Assembly: GCF_007830635.1 (NCBI RefSeq)
Contig: NZ_VLLA01000004.1
Span: 1 to 64,000 of the forward strand
Direction of reading: 5' to 3'
Source: Bradyrhizobium huanghuaihaiense
GTDB lineage: Bacteria; Pseudomonadota; Alphaproteobacteria; Rhizobiales; Xanthobacteraceae
Length of the DNA stretch: 64,000 nt
Shown: positions 53,348 through 63,011 of the stretch, piece after piece
Layout of the letters: the number at the start of each line of letters is the position of its first letter
Position numbering within the stretch: the stretch's first letter is position 1
Program-made: the position numbers and the translations under genes
The notes under the pieces: generated by a model
What the model was told of the DNA's origin: nothing
Database searches by the model: none
What the model saw: only the letters and a program-made list of their open reading frames with translations

Positions 53348-53439
53348 GTAGGGTGGGCAAAGCGAAGCGTGCCCACCATTCTGATCGCGTCCGTTGAGCG
53401 ATGGTGGGCACGGCGCAAGCGCGCCTTTGCCCACCCTAC
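53348..53439. repeat. Palindromic repeat, family A (copy 3)
   Basis: A 92-bp inverted repeat with terminal arms GTAGGGTGGGCAAAG / CTTTGCCCACCCTAC and inner GTGCCCACCAT / ATGGTGGGCAC. Adjacent to repeat B copy 3, so two families stand side by side. Confidence 0.9.
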
Positions 53440-53562
53440 GAAGTCGCAGGGACGGCATGCCGAAATCGTGGATATCCCGCCCAAAACCGCGGCTGGCATG
53501 CCCCTGATCGATCCGCTAAAAGGCTGCCCGCAGTTTCGAAAAGACCCTGAGGATCCCACGGA

Positions 53563-55884
53563 ATGAACATTCTTCCCGGCAATTTGCGTTTCGGAGCGGG
53601 CCAGCCCGTCAAGCGTTTGGAAGACCAGCGGCTGCTGACCGGGAAGGGGCAATTCATCGACGACAAGCCGGAAGACGGCGCGCTCTGGTTGTACGTGCTG
53701 CGTTCGCCGCATGCGCATGCGAAGATCGTCTCGATCGACACCAGCGCGGCGGTCGCGATGCCTGGCGTCGCCGCGGTCTACACCGGTGCCGACCTCGTCA
53801 AGGACGACATCGGCGTCATCCCGACCTTGAGCATCTTCAAGCGCCCCGACGGCAAGCCGATGACGGTGCCGCCGCGCCGGCTGCTCGCCCATGAGATCGT
53901 GCGCTACGCCGGCGAAGCGGTGGCGGCGGTGGTGGCCGCCTCGCGCACCGAAGCGCAGAGCGCGGCCGAGGCAATCGTGGTCGAATATGACGTGCAGCCC
54001 GCAGTGGTGGATCCGGTGGAAGCCGTAAAGCCCGGCGCGCCCGTGGTGTGGCCCGAGGCGCCCGACAACATCGTCGGCGCGATGGCTTACGGCGATGCCG
54101 CCAAGGTCGACGAGGCCTTTGCCAAGGCTGCGCATACGGTCGAGCTCGATCTCGTCAGCCAGCGCCTGGTGCCTTCCGCGATGGAGCCGCGCTCGACCAT
54201 CGCCGAGATCGACAAGAAGACCGGCCGTCTCCTGCTGCACGTGCAGTCGCAGACGCCGGCCTCGACCCGCGACGTGCTGGCGGAAGCCGTGCTGAAGCGT
54301 CCCAAGGACAGCGTCCGCGTGCTGGTCGGCGACATCGGCGGTGGCTTTGGCCAGAAGACCAACCTCTATCCCGAGGACGGCATCGTCGCCTACGCCGCGA
54401 CCAAGCTGAACAAGAAGATCCGCTGGCGCGGCGACCGCACCGACGAGTTCGTCGGCGGCACCCATGGCCGCGATCTCACCTCGACGGCGTCGTTCGCGCT
54501 CGACGAGAGGGGCAAGGTGCTGGCCTATCGCGTCAAGTCGATCGGCTGCACCGGTGCGTACTCCTCAGGCGCGGCCAACATCATTCCGCTGGTGCTCGGG
54601 CCGTTCGTGCAGACCGGCGTCTACGATCTGCCGCTGGTGCATTTCGAGGTGCAATCGGTGATGACCCACACCGCGCCTGTCGGCGCCTATCGCGGCGCCG
54701 GCCGTCCCGAAGCGGTCTTCATCGTCGAGCGCCTGTTCGACGCCGCCGCGCGAAAGATCGGCATGGATCCGCGCGCGATCCGGAAAGCCAACTACATCAA
54801 GCCGGCGCAGCTGCCCTACACCAATGCGGCCGGCCAGGTCTACGATTCCGGCGCCTTCGCGCACATGCTCGACCGTGCCGTCAAGCTCGCCGACTGGGAC
54901 GGCTTTGCCGCGCGCAAGAAGGCCGCCAAGAAGAAGGGCATGCTCTACGGCCGCGGGCTCACCTCCTACATCGAATGGACCGGTGGCCGCGCCCACACCG
55001 AGAAGGTCAGCCTGCACGCGACCTCGCAAGGGCGCGTGGTGCTGCATTCCGGCACCATGGCGATGGGGCAGGGGCTGCAGACCACCTACACCCAGATGAT
55101 TTCCGACTCGCTCGGCATTCCCCTCGACAAGATCGACGTGGTCCAGGGCGACACCGATCTCGCGATGGGTTTTGGCAGCGTCGGCTCGCGCTCGCTGTTC
55201 GTCGGCGGCACGGCGGTCGCGGTCTCCTCCAGCGACCTGATCCAGAAGGCACGCGAGAAGGCGGCCAACGTGCTGGAGACCTCGGTCGAGGACATCGAAT
55301 ATCAGGGCGGCATGCTCACCGTGGTCGGCACCGATCGCCGCATCAGCCTGTTCGATCTCGCCGAGAAGGAAAGCGGCGCCAAGCTCACCGTCGATTCGGA
55401 AGGCGAGGTGGATGGACCGAGCTGGCCGAACGGCACGCATATCTGCGAGGTCGAGATCGACCCCGAGACCGGCGTGTCCAAGGTCGTGCGCTACACCACC
55501 GTCGACGACGTCGGCGTCGCGGTCAACCCGATGCTGGTCACCGGCCAGATCCACGGGGGCGTCGCGCAAGGTATCGGCCAGGCGCTCTATGAGGGCGTCT
55601 CCTACGATCCGGACGGCCAGCTCCTCACCGCCAGCTACCAGGATTACTGCATCCCGCGCGCCGATGACGTGCCGCCGATCGTGGTGACGCTCGACGACAC
55701 CGCGCCCTGCCGCACCAATCCGCTCGGCGCCAAGGGCTGCGGCGAATCCGGCGCCATCGGCGGCCCTCCCTGCGTCACCAACGGTGTGATGGACGCGCTC
55801 GCCGAGCTCGGCATCACCCAGCTGAATACGCCGCTGACGCCGCAGAAGATCTGGCAGGCGATCAGGGATGCGAAGGTGGGTTAG
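53563..55884 (+). CDS. Molybdenum hydroxylase large subunit (xanthine dehydrogenase/CoxL family), orphan
   Basis: The 773-residue protein is the molybdopterin-cytosine-dinucleotide-binding subunit of the XDH family. Landmarks: [15 protein letters not shown] for cofactor contact, [15 protein letters not shown] (form II/aldehyde-oxidase-type rather than the AYRCSFR of CO dehydrogenase) and the catalytic Glu in [14 protein letters not shown]. The FAD and [2Fe-2S] subunit genes, normally adjacent, are absent: its neighbours are a DapA-type gene and acyl-CoA dehydrogenases. It must use distant partners or be an unusual stand-alone enzyme. Possible start also inside at MNILPG. Confidence 0.88.
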   Translation: MNILPGNLRFGAGQPVKRLEDQRLLTGKGQFIDDKPEDGALWLYVLRSPHAHAKIVSIDTSAAVAMPGVAAVYTGADLVKDDIGVIPTLSIFKRPDGKPMTVPPRRLLAHEIVRYAGEAVAAVVAASRTEAQSAAEAIVVEYDVQPAVVDPVEAVKPGAPVVWPEAPDNIVGAMAYGDAAKVDEAFAKAAHTVELDLVSQRLVPSAMEPRSTIAEIDKKTGRLLLHVQSQTPASTRDVLAEAVLKRPKDSVRVLVGDIGGGFGQKTNLYPEDGIVAYAATKLNKKIRWRGDRTDEFVGGTHGRDLTSTASFALDERGKVLAYRVKSIGCTGAYSSGAANIIPLVLGPFVQTGVYDLPLVHFEVQSVMTHTAPVGAYRGAGRPEAVFIVERLFDAAARKIGMDPRAIRKANYIKPAQLPYTNAAGQVYDSGAFAHMLDRAVKLADWDGFAARKKAAKKKGMLYGRGLTSYIEWTGGRAHTEKVSLHATSQGRVVLHSGTMAMGQGLQTTYTQMISDSLGIPLDKIDVVQGDTDLAMGFGSVGSRSLFVGGTAVAVSSSDLIQKAREKAANVLETSVEDIEYQGGMLTVVGTDRRISLFDLAEKESGAKLTVDSEGEVDGPSWPNGTHICEVEIDPETGVSKVVRYTTVDDVGVAVNPMLVTGQIHGGVAQGIGQALYEGVSYDPDGQLLTASYQDYCIPRADDVPPIVVTLDDTAPCRTNPLGAKGCGESGAIGGPPCVTNGVMDALAELGITQLNTPLTPQKIWQAIRDAKVG

Positions 55885-55911
55885 GGGCTTAGCTGAAGCC
55901 TCAAATTCGGT

Positions 55912-56031
55912 GTCGTCCCGGCGCAGGCCGGGACCCATAACCACCGAATCCAGTTTGGCGAAGATTGGTCATGACCATCTCGCGCCACACTCCTCCCTGG
56001 GAGTATGGGTCCCGGCCTGCGCCGGGACGAC
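55912..56031. repeat. Palindromic repeat, family E (copy 3)
   Basis: GTCGTCCCGGCGCAGGCCGG at the left and CCGGCCTGCGCCGGGACGAC at the right are exact inverted copies, with CCCATAACCACCGAATCC inside. It sits between convergent genes. Confidence 0.9.
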
Positions 56032-56057
56032 GGCGGAGAATGAGGCGACTGCTGGGG

Positions 56058-57254
56058 CTAAATCCCCAGCATCATCTTCGCGATGATGTCGCGCTGGATC
56101 TCCGAGGTGCCGCCGAAGATCGTGTACGCCCGGCCGTTGAGATATTCCGGCACCACCGTCAGCGTGTCCTCCGGGATCGCCGGCTCGTGGTTGAGCCTGT
56201 AGAGCGGGCGCATCGGCTCGACGGCGAGGGCGTCGTAGCCGATCACGTCGACGCCGAGGCGCGTCACGGCCTGGCGGATCTCGCTGTTGCGCAGCTTCAG
56301 GATCGACGACACCGCGCCGGGATTCTGTCCGGTCTGCAGCGCCGAGAGCACGCGCAGCTCCGTCATCTCCAGCGCGTCGATGTCGACCTCGACTTCGGAG
56401 ATGCGCGTTGCGATGTCAGGGCTGTCGATCGCGCGCCCGGTCAAATCGGATGCAGCAAGATCCGCGATCGCCTTCAGCCCCTCGCGCAGCTTCGCCGAGG
56501 CAATGCCGGAGCCGCGCTCGAACTCCAGCAGATATTTGCCGTAGGTCCAGCCTTTGCCTTCCTCGCCGACGCGGTTGGCCACCGGCACGCGCACGTCGTC
56601 GAAGAACACCTGGTTGACCTCGTGGTCGCCGCCGATGGTGAGGATCGGCCGCGTCGTGATACCCGGCGTCTTCATGTCGATCAGGATGAAGCTGATGCCG
56701 TCCTGTTGCCGCGGCCCGTCGCTGGTGCGCACCAGCGCGAACATGCGGTTGGCGTGGTGGGCATGCGTGGTCCATATTTTTGTGCCGTTGATGATGTAGT
56801 CGTCGCCGTCGCGCACCGCGCGCGTCTTCAGCGAGGAGAGGTCGGAGCCGGAGCCCGGCTCTGAGTAGCCCTGGCACCAATAGTCTTCACCTGAAAGAAT
56901 TCGCGGCAGGTAAAAATTCTTCTGCTCAGGGCTGCCGAAGCCGATGATGACCGGCCCGACCATCTTCACGCCCATCACGTTGACATTCGGCACGCCCGCG
57001 CGCGCGGATTCGGTCTCAAAAATCCAGCGCTGTGCCGGCGTCCAGTCCGGGCCGCCATATTCGACCGGCCAGCCCGGCGCGCCCCAGCCCTGCCTGTGCA
57101 GCGCGCGCTGCCAGGCCATGCCGATATCAGGATCAGAGAACACCGATGGCGTCAGCGCGGTCGCACGCTTCATCTCGTCGGTGAGATTTTTGGCGATGAA
57201 GCCGCGCACCTCGCTCTGGAAGGCGCGCTCCTCGGCATTGAAAGAGAGATCCAT
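56058..57254 (-). CDS. Acyl-CoA dehydrogenase
   Basis: The 398-residue FAD enzyme oxidises acyl-CoA to enoyl-CoA. It begins MDLSFNAEERAFQSEVRGFI. Family signatures include CQGYSEPGSGSDLSSLKTRA, IINGTKIWTTHAHHANRMF, DDVRVP and GRAYTIFGGTSEIQRDIIAK. It is the last gene of a leftward three-gene operon, 15 bp after the second dehydrogenase. Two-ACAD operons occur for side-chain degradation of steroids or branched acyl-CoAs and often form heterotetramers; substrate unknown. Confidence 0.92.
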   Translation of the reverse strand: MDLSFNAEERAFQSEVRGFIAKNLTDEMKRATALTPSVFSDPDIGMAWQRALHRQGWGAPGWPVEYGGPDWTPAQRWIFETESARAGVPNVNVMGVKMVGPVIIGFGSPEQKNFYLPRILSGEDYWCQGYSEPGSGSDLSSLKTRAVRDGDDYIINGTKIWTTHAHHANRMFALVRTSDGPRQQDGISFILIDMKTPGITTRPILTIGGDHEVNQVFFDDVRVPVANRVGEEGKGWTYGKYLLEFERGSGIASAKLREGLKAIADLAASDLTGRAIDSPDIATRISEVEVDIDALEMTELRVLSALQTGQNPGAVSSILKLRNSEIRQAVTRLGVDVIGYDALAVEPMRPLYRLNHEPAIPEDTLTVVPEYLNGRAYTIFGGTSEIQRDIIAKMMLGI

Positions 57255-57269
57255 GATGCGCTCCCCTTG

Positions 57270-58409
57270 TCAGGCCGTACGGCCGAGCTGCGCGTGGCGG
57301 GCATAGTGATGGGCGCTGCCGCCGAACAGCGTGTCGAAGGCGACGAGGCGCTTGAAATAGGCGCCGACCTCGAGCTCCTCGGTGACGCCCATGCCGCCGT
57401 GAAGCTGGATCGACTGTTCGCCGACGAAGCGCGCGCATCTGCCGATCTTGGCCTTCGCACCGGAGGCGGCGCGCGCGCGTTCGACCGGCGGGCTATCTGC
57501 CTTCAACGCAGCCCGCAGCGCCATCGAGCGCGCCTCGTCGACCTGCATCGCCATGTCGGCGAGGCGATGGCGGATGACCTGGTTGGCCGAGAGCGGTCGG
57601 CCGAATTGCTTGCGGATCTTGGTGTATTCGAGCGTGATGTCCAGCAGCGTCTGCATGATGCCGACGGCTTCCGCGCCTAATGCGGCCATGGCGCGGTGGA
57701 CCGCCCATTCGATCGCGGGCAGCGCATCGCTGCCGTCGCCGAGCAAGGCGTCTTCAGGCAGATGCACGTCTGATAGTTCGATGTTGCAGGCGTGCCCGCC
57801 GCCGAGACGAGGATAGTCGCTGATGATAAGGCCAGGTTCCGTCGCCGGGACCAGGAACAGACCGATCCGCCCCGACGGGCCGCGATGATCATGGAGATGC
57901 GCGGAGACGATGATCTCATCGGCGGCGTGCCCGTCGAGCACGGTGATCTTGTTTCCGGCAAGGCGCCAGCCTTGCTCCGTTTTGTTCGCGGTGGTCGCGA
58001 CCTTGGCGAGATCGAACCGCGCCGCGCGTTCGGAATGCGCAAAGGCGAGCTTCAGTGAGCCGTCGGCGACCTTGGGCAGGATTCCCTGTTTCTGGGCTGC
58101 ACTGCCGCATCGCTCGATGAGCGCCGCGCCCAGCACGACCGTTGCCACATAGGGCTCCGACACCAGCCCGCGGCCGAAGGCTTCCATCAAGATGCCGATC
58201 TCGACCGCGCCGGCGCCGAGCCCGCCGAACTCTTCGGGAATCGGCAGCGCCAACCAGCCGAGCTCGGCAAACTGCTTCCAAACTGCAGGGCTGTAACCAA
58301 GCGGATCACTCGCCATCTTGCGGCGATGGTCCGCATCGTAGCTTTCGGCCACGAAGCGGTCCGCGCTCTCGCGCAGCAGCCGCTGCTCGTCACTGAGGTT
58401 CAGGTCCAT
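57270..58409 (-). CDS. Acyl-CoA dehydrogenase (second, FadE-like)
   Basis: The 379-residue acyl-CoA dehydrogenase starts MDLNLSDEQRLLRESADRFV. Motifs include IPEEFGGLGAGAVEIGILME, TKIRKQFGRPLSANQVIRH and QLHGGMGVTEELEVGAYFKR. It shares operon with the enoyl-CoA hydratase (5 bp upstream) and the other dehydrogenase. The ATG at 58409 has GGAG eight bases before it; the longer frame to 58820 runs through the neighbouring gene. Likely forms a two-subunit dehydrogenase with its neighbour. Confidence 0.91.
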   Translation of the reverse strand: MDLNLSDEQRLLRESADRFVAESYDADHRRKMASDPLGYSPAVWKQFAELGWLALPIPEEFGGLGAGAVEIGILMEAFGRGLVSEPYVATVVLGAALIERCGSAAQKQGILPKVADGSLKLAFAHSERAARFDLAKVATTANKTEQGWRLAGNKITVLDGHAADEIIVSAHLHDHRGPSGRIGLFLVPATEPGLIISDYPRLGGGHACNIELSDVHLPEDALLGDGSDALPAIEWAVHRAMAALGAEAVGIMQTLLDITLEYTKIRKQFGRPLSANQVIRHRLADMAMQVDEARSMALRAALKADSPPVERARAASGAKAKIGRCARFVGEQSIQLHGGMGVTEELEVGAYFKRLVAFDTLFGGSAHHYARHAQLGRTA

Positions 58410-58414
58410 CGCAT

Positions 58415-59269
58415 CTACTCCGCGGCCGCCGGCGGCTTGCGCACGGAGGGATGCAGGCCGGATGGATCGACGATCATGCCGAACTCCTGGAGATTGTGGG
58501 CGTGACAGAGCTGATGCAGCGCAAAGGCCTGGTCGATCGCGGCGGGCTGGCCCATCACGTCGACCGAGCGGTTCACGGCTTCCTTGGTCAGCTTCAGCGC
58601 GAAGGACGGTTTTGATGCGATCCGGCGCGCCAGCTCCAGCACGCGCGCCGACAATTCCGCACGCGGTACGACCTGATTGACCATGCCGAGCTGGTGCGCC
58701 TCCTCGGCACTCCAGCTGTCGGCGGTGAACAAAAACTCCTTGGCCTTGCGCGCACCCAGCTCCCAGGGATGCACGAACCATTCGACGCCGCAGACACCCA
58801 TGGTGACGACGGGATCGCAAAACTGCGCATCGTCGCTGGCGACGATGAGGTCACAGGCCCAGGCCAGCATCAAGCCGCCCGCGATGCACTTGCCGTGCAC
58901 CTCGGCAATCGTCGGTTTGGCCAGGTTCCGCCAGCGCCGTGTGATCTGGAGATATATTTCCTGCTCGCGCGCGAAGCGGCCATGTGCGTTCGGTTCAGCG
59001 AAGCCGCCCCAATTTCCGATCGGCGGGAAATCGACGCCGGCGGCGTTCTTGCCGCCGGGACGCAGATCGTGGCCGGACGAGAAGTGCGGGCCGCTGCCGG
59101 CGAGAATGATGACCTTGACCGCATCGTCCTGCACCGCCGCATCGAAGGCGGCGTTGAGCTCGTAGGTCATCTGCAGGTTCTGTGCGTTGCGCGCCTCGGG
59201 CCGGTTCATCACGACCCGCGTGATCGCCGGCTCCGGCCGCTCCACGAGGATGGTCTCGAACGAGCTCAT
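58415..59269 (-). CDS. Enoyl-CoA hydratase/isomerase
   Basis: The 284-residue crotonase-fold protein starts MSSFETILVERPEPAITRVV. Oxyanion and substrate segments are SGPHFSSGHDLRPGG and GKCIAGGLMLAWACDLIVAS. Within the family, hydratase activity needs two Glu; GVEWFVHPW at the second position lacks an obvious Glu pair, so isomerase or other activity is possible. First gene of the leftward operon with two acyl-CoA dehydrogenases. AAGGGG supports the ATG at 59269. Confidence 0.88.
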   Translation of the reverse strand: MSSFETILVERPEPAITRVVMNRPEARNAQNLQMTYELNAAFDAAVQDDAVKVIILAGSGPHFSSGHDLRPGGKNAAGVDFPPIGNWGGFAEPNAHGRFAREQEIYLQITRRWRNLAKPTIAEVHGKCIAGGLMLAWACDLIVASDDAQFCDPVVTMGVCGVEWFVHPWELGARKAKEFLFTADSWSAEEAHQLGMVNQVVPRAELSARVLELARRIASKPSFALKLTKEAVNRSVDVMGQPAAIDQAFALHQLCHAHNLQEFGMIVDPSGLHPSVRKPPAAAE

Positions 59270-59445
59270 CGCGTTCCCCTTGGCGTTCCCTGGCGTTGAT
59301 GTTCTTGTTGTGCCCGAGTTGACAATGTCGGCCAGGGATAGGCAAGGGGCTTGCGTCAGTCGGCTGCTTTCCGCGTCTCCAAGAGGTCTGGCGTCTCGCG
59401 CGCTCAATCTGGTAGTTTGCACGAGATTCCACCGGGAGAAATTTA

Positions 59446-60048
59446 ATGCGCAAGATCCTCACCGTGCTGGCGGCGCTGGCTTCGCTGAGCCTGACCAATT
59501 GCGGCTACAACGCGATCCAGAGCGAGGACGAGCAGATCAAGGCCAACTGGTCCGAGGTCGTGAACCAGTATCAGCGCCGCGCCGATCTCGTGCCCAACCT
59601 CGTCAACTCGGTGAAGGGCTTTGCCCAGCAGGAGAAGGACGTGCTGCTTGGGGTCACCAATGCCCGCGCCAAGGTCGGCAGCATCCAGGCGACGCCGGAG
59701 GTGCTGAACGACCCCGCTGCCTTTCAGAAATTCCAGGCCGCCCAAAGCGAGCTCTCCAGCGCGCTGTCGCGCCTGCTGGTCGTCACCGAGAATTATCCGC
59801 AGCTGAAGTCGGACGCCCTGTTCAAGGATCTGATGTCCCAGCTGGAGGGCACCGAGAACCGCATCACGGTGGCGCGCAACCGCTACATCAAGGCGGTGCA
59901 GGACTACAACGTCACCATCCGCTCGTTCCCGACCAACCTCACCGCGGTGACGTTCGGCTACAAGGAGAAGCCGAACTTCTCGGTCGAGAACGAGAAGGAG
60001 ATCTCGACTGCGCCGAAGGTGGATTTCAACCCGGCGCCGTCGAAGTAG
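59446..60048 (+). CDS. lemA: LemA family lipoprotein
   Basis: The 200-residue protein has a lipoprotein signal (MRKILTVLAALASLSLTNCG, Cys at 19). The LemA helical bundle follows (NWSEVVNQYQRRADLVPNLV, LSRLLVVTENYPQLKSDALF, RNRYIKAVQDYNVTI). LemA proteins act at the cytoplasmic membrane, outward face, and often pair with TPM-domain genes, as here with two downstream (60180 and 61085). Role unknown; stress or quality control is suggested in the literature for relatives. Confidence 0.91.
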   Translation: MRKILTVLAALASLSLTNCGYNAIQSEDEQIKANWSEVVNQYQRRADLVPNLVNSVKGFAQQEKDVLLGVTNARAKVGSIQATPEVLNDPAAFQKFQAAQSELSSALSRLLVVTENYPQLKSDALFKDLMSQLEGTENRITVARNRYIKAVQDYNVTIRSFPTNLTAVTFGYKEKPNFSVENEKEISTAPKVDFNPAPSK

Positions 60049-60083
60049 CCGCGTTCGCACAGATGCGCGCCACGCCCACCACT

Positions 60084-60184
60084 GTCATTCCCCGCGAAAG
60101 CGGGGAATCCAGTACGCCGCGGCTTCTCCATAGTCCGCCGGCGTCTCTGGAATACTGGATCGCCCGGTCAAGCCGGGCGATGAC
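60084..60184. repeat. Palindromic repeat, family F overlapping a start codon
   Basis: GTCATTCCCCGCGAAAGCGG at the left and GATCGCCCGGTCAAGCCGGG...CGATGAC at the right form nested hairpins (CCCCGC/GCGGGG and CCCGG/CCGGG). Its last bases supply the ATG (60180) of the next gene. Confidence 0.8.
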
Positions 60185-61079
60185 CCTGAGTGTGTGGTGG
60201 CGTGCAGCCATTCTCGTAGCGTTCCTGCTGTCGCTCGCGCTCCCCGCCTCCGCCGACGTCGCCGTTCCCCAGCTCACCGGCCGCGTGGTCGACCAGACCG
60301 GCACGCTCTCCAGCGGCGACATCGCCGCGCTCTCCCAAAAGCTGCGCGATTTCGAGACGCGCAAGGGCAGCCAGGTCGCCGTCCTGATCGTGCCGACCAC
60401 GCAGCCGGAGACGATCGAGCAGTACTCGATCCGCGTCGCGGAGGCCTGGAAGCTCGGCCGCAAGAAGATCGACGACGGCGCGATCCTCATCGTCGCCAAG
60501 AACGACCGTCACCTGCGCATCGAGGTCGGCTACGGCCTCGAAGGCGCGCTGACCGACGTCACCTCGCGGCGCATCATCGACGAGATCATCACACCGAAAT
60601 TCAGGACCGGCGATTTTGGCGGCGGCATCTCGGACGGTGTCGATCGCATGATCAAGGTGATCGACGGCGAGCCATTGCCGGTTCCTTCGCCCACCGTGAA
60701 CTTCGGCAGCCTGGACGATCTCGCGCCGCTCTTCATCGTGACGCTGTTCGCCTCCATCGGCGTAGGCGGGGCCTTCCGCGCAATGCTGGGGCGGCTGCTC
60801 GGATCGGTCGTAACCGGAGGCATCATCGCCGCGCTGACCTGGATCATTCTCGGGTCTTTCGCACTTGCCCTCGCGCTCGGTGGTCTCGGCTTCATCATCG
60901 GATTCGTCGCTGATCTGTTTTCGGCGATCACGCCGGGCACAGGCCGCTCGCGCGGCGGCTCCTGGTCGAGCGGCTCCTCGTCCGGCGGCTGGAGCGGCGG
61001 TTCGTCGTCAAGTGACAGCGGCAGCTTCAGCGGCGGTGGCGGCAGCTTTGGTGGCGGCGGCGCCTCGGGGAGCTGGTAG
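60180..61079 (+). CDS. TPM-domain (YgcG-like) membrane protein
   Basis: The 299-residue protein has a signal peptide (MTLSVWWRAAILVAFLLSLA, to SADV), then the TPM domain (about 30-165: GRVVDQTGTLSSGDIAALSQ, DGAILIVAKNDRHLRIEVGY). Two membrane segments follow (about 185-245: LFIVTLFASIGVGGAFRAML, TGGIIAALTWIILGSFALAL). It ends in a Ser/Gly tail with SGGSSSSDSGSFSGGGGSFG. The only upstream ATG lies within repeat F, and no ribosome site is seen; a GTG at 60192 is another option. It follows lemA (131 bp). Confidence 0.82.
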   Translation: MTLSVWWRAAILVAFLLSLALPASADVAVPQLTGRVVDQTGTLSSGDIAALSQKLRDFETRKGSQVAVLIVPTTQPETIEQYSIRVAEAWKLGRKKIDDGAILIVAKNDRHLRIEVGYGLEGALTDVTSRRIIDEIITPKFRTGDFGGGISDGVDRMIKVIDGEPLPVPSPTVNFGSLDDLAPLFIVTLFASIGVGGAFRAMLGRLLGSVVTGGIIAALTWIILGSFALALALGGLGFIIGFVADLFSAITPGTGRSRGGSWSSGSSSGGWSGGSSSSDSGSFSGGGGSFGGGGASGSW

Positions 61080-61084
61080 CGGTC

Positions 61085-61582
61085 ATGAGCATCAAGCGCA
61101 TTGCCAGACACCTGGTGCAGCATCATTGGCGGGCAAAGCAGATCTTCCCGCAGGCCGCGCTCGACCGCATCCAACAGGCCATCCGGCAGGGCGAGACCAC
61201 CCATTCCGGCCAGGTCCGCTTCGTGGTCGAAGGCGCGCTCGACGGCCGCCCCCTGTTCCGCAACCAGCCGGCACGCGAGCGCGCGCTCGACCTGTTCTCG
61301 CATTTGCGCATCTGGGACACCGCACACAACAACGGTGTCCTGATCTATCTCCTGCTCGCCGACCGCGACGTCGAGATCATCGCCGACCGCGGCGTCGACG
61401 CGAAGGTGGGCGCGGCGGGGTGGGAGACCATCTGCCGCGCGATGGAGACGGAGTTCAGGTCCGGCCAGTTCGAGCGCGGCGTGATCAGCGGCATCGCGGC
61501 GGTGTCGCGCGAGCTGGCACGGCATTTCCCGCCGCAAGGCCCGCATGCGAACGAGCTGCCGGATGCACCGGTGGTGATGTGA
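61085..61582 (+). CDS. TPM-domain protein (second)
   Basis: The 165-residue protein has a single TPM domain: IFPQAALDRIQQAIRQGETT, VLIYLLLADRDVEIIADRGV and DAKVGAAGWETICRAMETEF. No signal peptide is seen; the start is 5 bp after the previous TPM gene. The lemA-TPM-TPM order is a known recurring arrangement. Molecular role unknown. It ends shortly before a family D repeat. Confidence 0.88.
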   Translation: MSIKRIARHLVQHHWRAKQIFPQAALDRIQQAIRQGETTHSGQVRFVVEGALDGRPLFRNQPARERALDLFSHLRIWDTAHNNGVLIYLLLADRDVEIIADRGVDAKVGAAGWETICRAMETEFRSGQFERGVISGIAAVSRELARHFPPQGPHANELPDAPVVM

Positions 61583-61620
61583 CGGTGAGTGATGTGGACG
61601 GAGCGGGCGCCACTCACTCC

Positions 61621-61705
61621 GTCATTGCGAGGGGCCCTTGCGACGAAGCAATCCAGACCGTCTCCGCGGAAAGACTCTGGATTGCTTCGCTGCGCTCGCA
61701 ATGAC
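61621..61705. repeat. Palindromic repeat, family D (copy 2)
   Basis: GTCATTGCGAGGGGCCCTT at the left and GCGCTCGCAATGAC at the right, with inner GACGAAGCAATCCAGAC / CTGGATTGCTTCGC; shares arms with 45994-46114. Confidence 0.9.
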
Positions 61706-61970
61706 GATGTGGAAGCTGCGGGGCCGACCCTCTCGCCGACACTCCGAGGTACGAGCGGAGCGGCCCTCAAAGGGCGCCCAGCGTCCATTCCGCCGCCGTT
61801 CATCTTGCCGCGCTTACAAATTGTTTCACGCCCGCCACACCGGTTCCACGTTCCCGGCCCAATTCAGCCCCGGATGAGTTCCTAAAATTTCGGTAAGCGG
61901 GTCCGAAGGTAAGGATTTCGCAAGCAATGAAAGTTACCAAAAGGTCAATCCAGACTGGAGTATTTGAGCC

Positions 61971-62987
61971 GTGAGCGAACCAATGGCTGAGCAGGCTGCC
62001 CAGGATTCCGGTGCTGTCGACGCCGCAGCGCCGCAGGCCGTCGAGGCTGCCGCCAGTATCGACGCCCCCTCGATCGCCCCCGACCACGAAGCGCCGCCCA
62101 AGCCCGATCAGGTGAAGGCAGACGCCCCGAAGGTTGAGCCACCGCGGATCGAGGTGCCGAAATTGGAAGCCAAGAGCGAGGTCAAGACCGAGGTCAAGGC
62201 TGAATCCAAGCCCGAACCGAAGCTCGGCAAGCTCATCGTCATGCCGCCCGCCGACCGCGCCTGGGAGCGCGAGGAGTTCGCCCCGCATGTGAAGGCGGAC
62301 GAGCCGCGTGAGACCGGCAGCAAGCGTCGCCTCTCGGCCATGGCCGCCGTGGTGGCGATCGCGGCCAGCGTCGGTGCGATCAGCGGCGCGCTGGCAACGG
62401 CCGGCATGATGCATTTTGCCGCCCCGGCCGCCCCGGCCGCCGCGCCGGTGCAGGTCGCCGACACCAGCGCGCTGGATGCGTCCGTCGCGCGGATCGATGC
62501 CGACCTCGTCGCGCTCAAGGCGAATGTCGAGCACAGCTCCAAGACCGGCCTCACCCAGTTCAACCGCGCCAATGACCGTCTCGACAAGCTCGAGAAGGCG
62601 CAGGCCGAGCCGATGGCGAAGCTCGCAAAGCTGTCCGAGACCGTCGACAAGCTCCGGGCCACGCCGCCTGCCGCTCCCGCGCAGGCCGCTGCCGTGGCGC
62701 CCAAGGAGACCACCGGCTCGATCGCGCCGGCCCAGGTTGCGACCGCGGCTGCCGCTTCGGCGCCCGTTCCCGCCGCGCCCAAGACCGAGGTCGGCCGCCT
62801 GCCGACGCTCGAAGGCTGGAGGCTGCGCGACGTCGCCAATGGCGGCGCGCTGATCGAAGGCCGCGACGGCCTCTATGAGGTCTATGCCGGCGACCCCATC
62901 CCCGGAGTCGGCCGCGTCGACGCGATCCGCCGCCAGGACGGCCGCTGGGTGGTCGTTACCAGCAAGGGCCTGATCGTCGCGCGCTGA
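61971..62987 (+). CDS. Membrane-anchored protein with charged linker and conserved C-terminal domain
   Basis: The 338-residue protein starts at a GTG (61971; GGAG upstream). Residues 1-110 are a low-complexity Ala/Pro/Lys/Glu segment (VEPPRIEVPKLEAKSEVKTE), then one membrane helix at about 124-145 (AMAAVVAIAASVGAISGALA), a coiled-coil-like part (VDKLRATPPA, LDKLEKAQAEPMAKLAKLSE) and a C-terminal domain about 275-338 (EGWRLRDVANGGALIEGRDG, VGRVDAIRRQDGRWVVVTSK). I do not recognise a family name; I infer an envelope anchor. A terminator follows. Confidence 0.72.
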   Translation: MSEPMAEQAAQDSGAVDAAAPQAVEAAASIDAPSIAPDHEAPPKPDQVKADAPKVEPPRIEVPKLEAKSEVKTEVKAESKPEPKLGKLIVMPPADRAWEREEFAPHVKADEPRETGSKRRLSAMAAVVAIAASVGAISGALATAGMMHFAAPAAPAAAPVQVADTSALDASVARIDADLVALKANVEHSSKTGLTQFNRANDRLDKLEKAQAEPMAKLAKLSETVDKLRATPPAAPAQAAAVAPKETTGSIAPAQVATAAAASAPVPAAPKTEVGRLPTLEGWRLRDVANGGALIEGRDGLYEVYAGDPIPGVGRVDAIRRQDGRWVVVTSKGLIVAR

Positions 62988-63011
62988 GCGTTCGATATTC
63001 GACTTTCGAAG

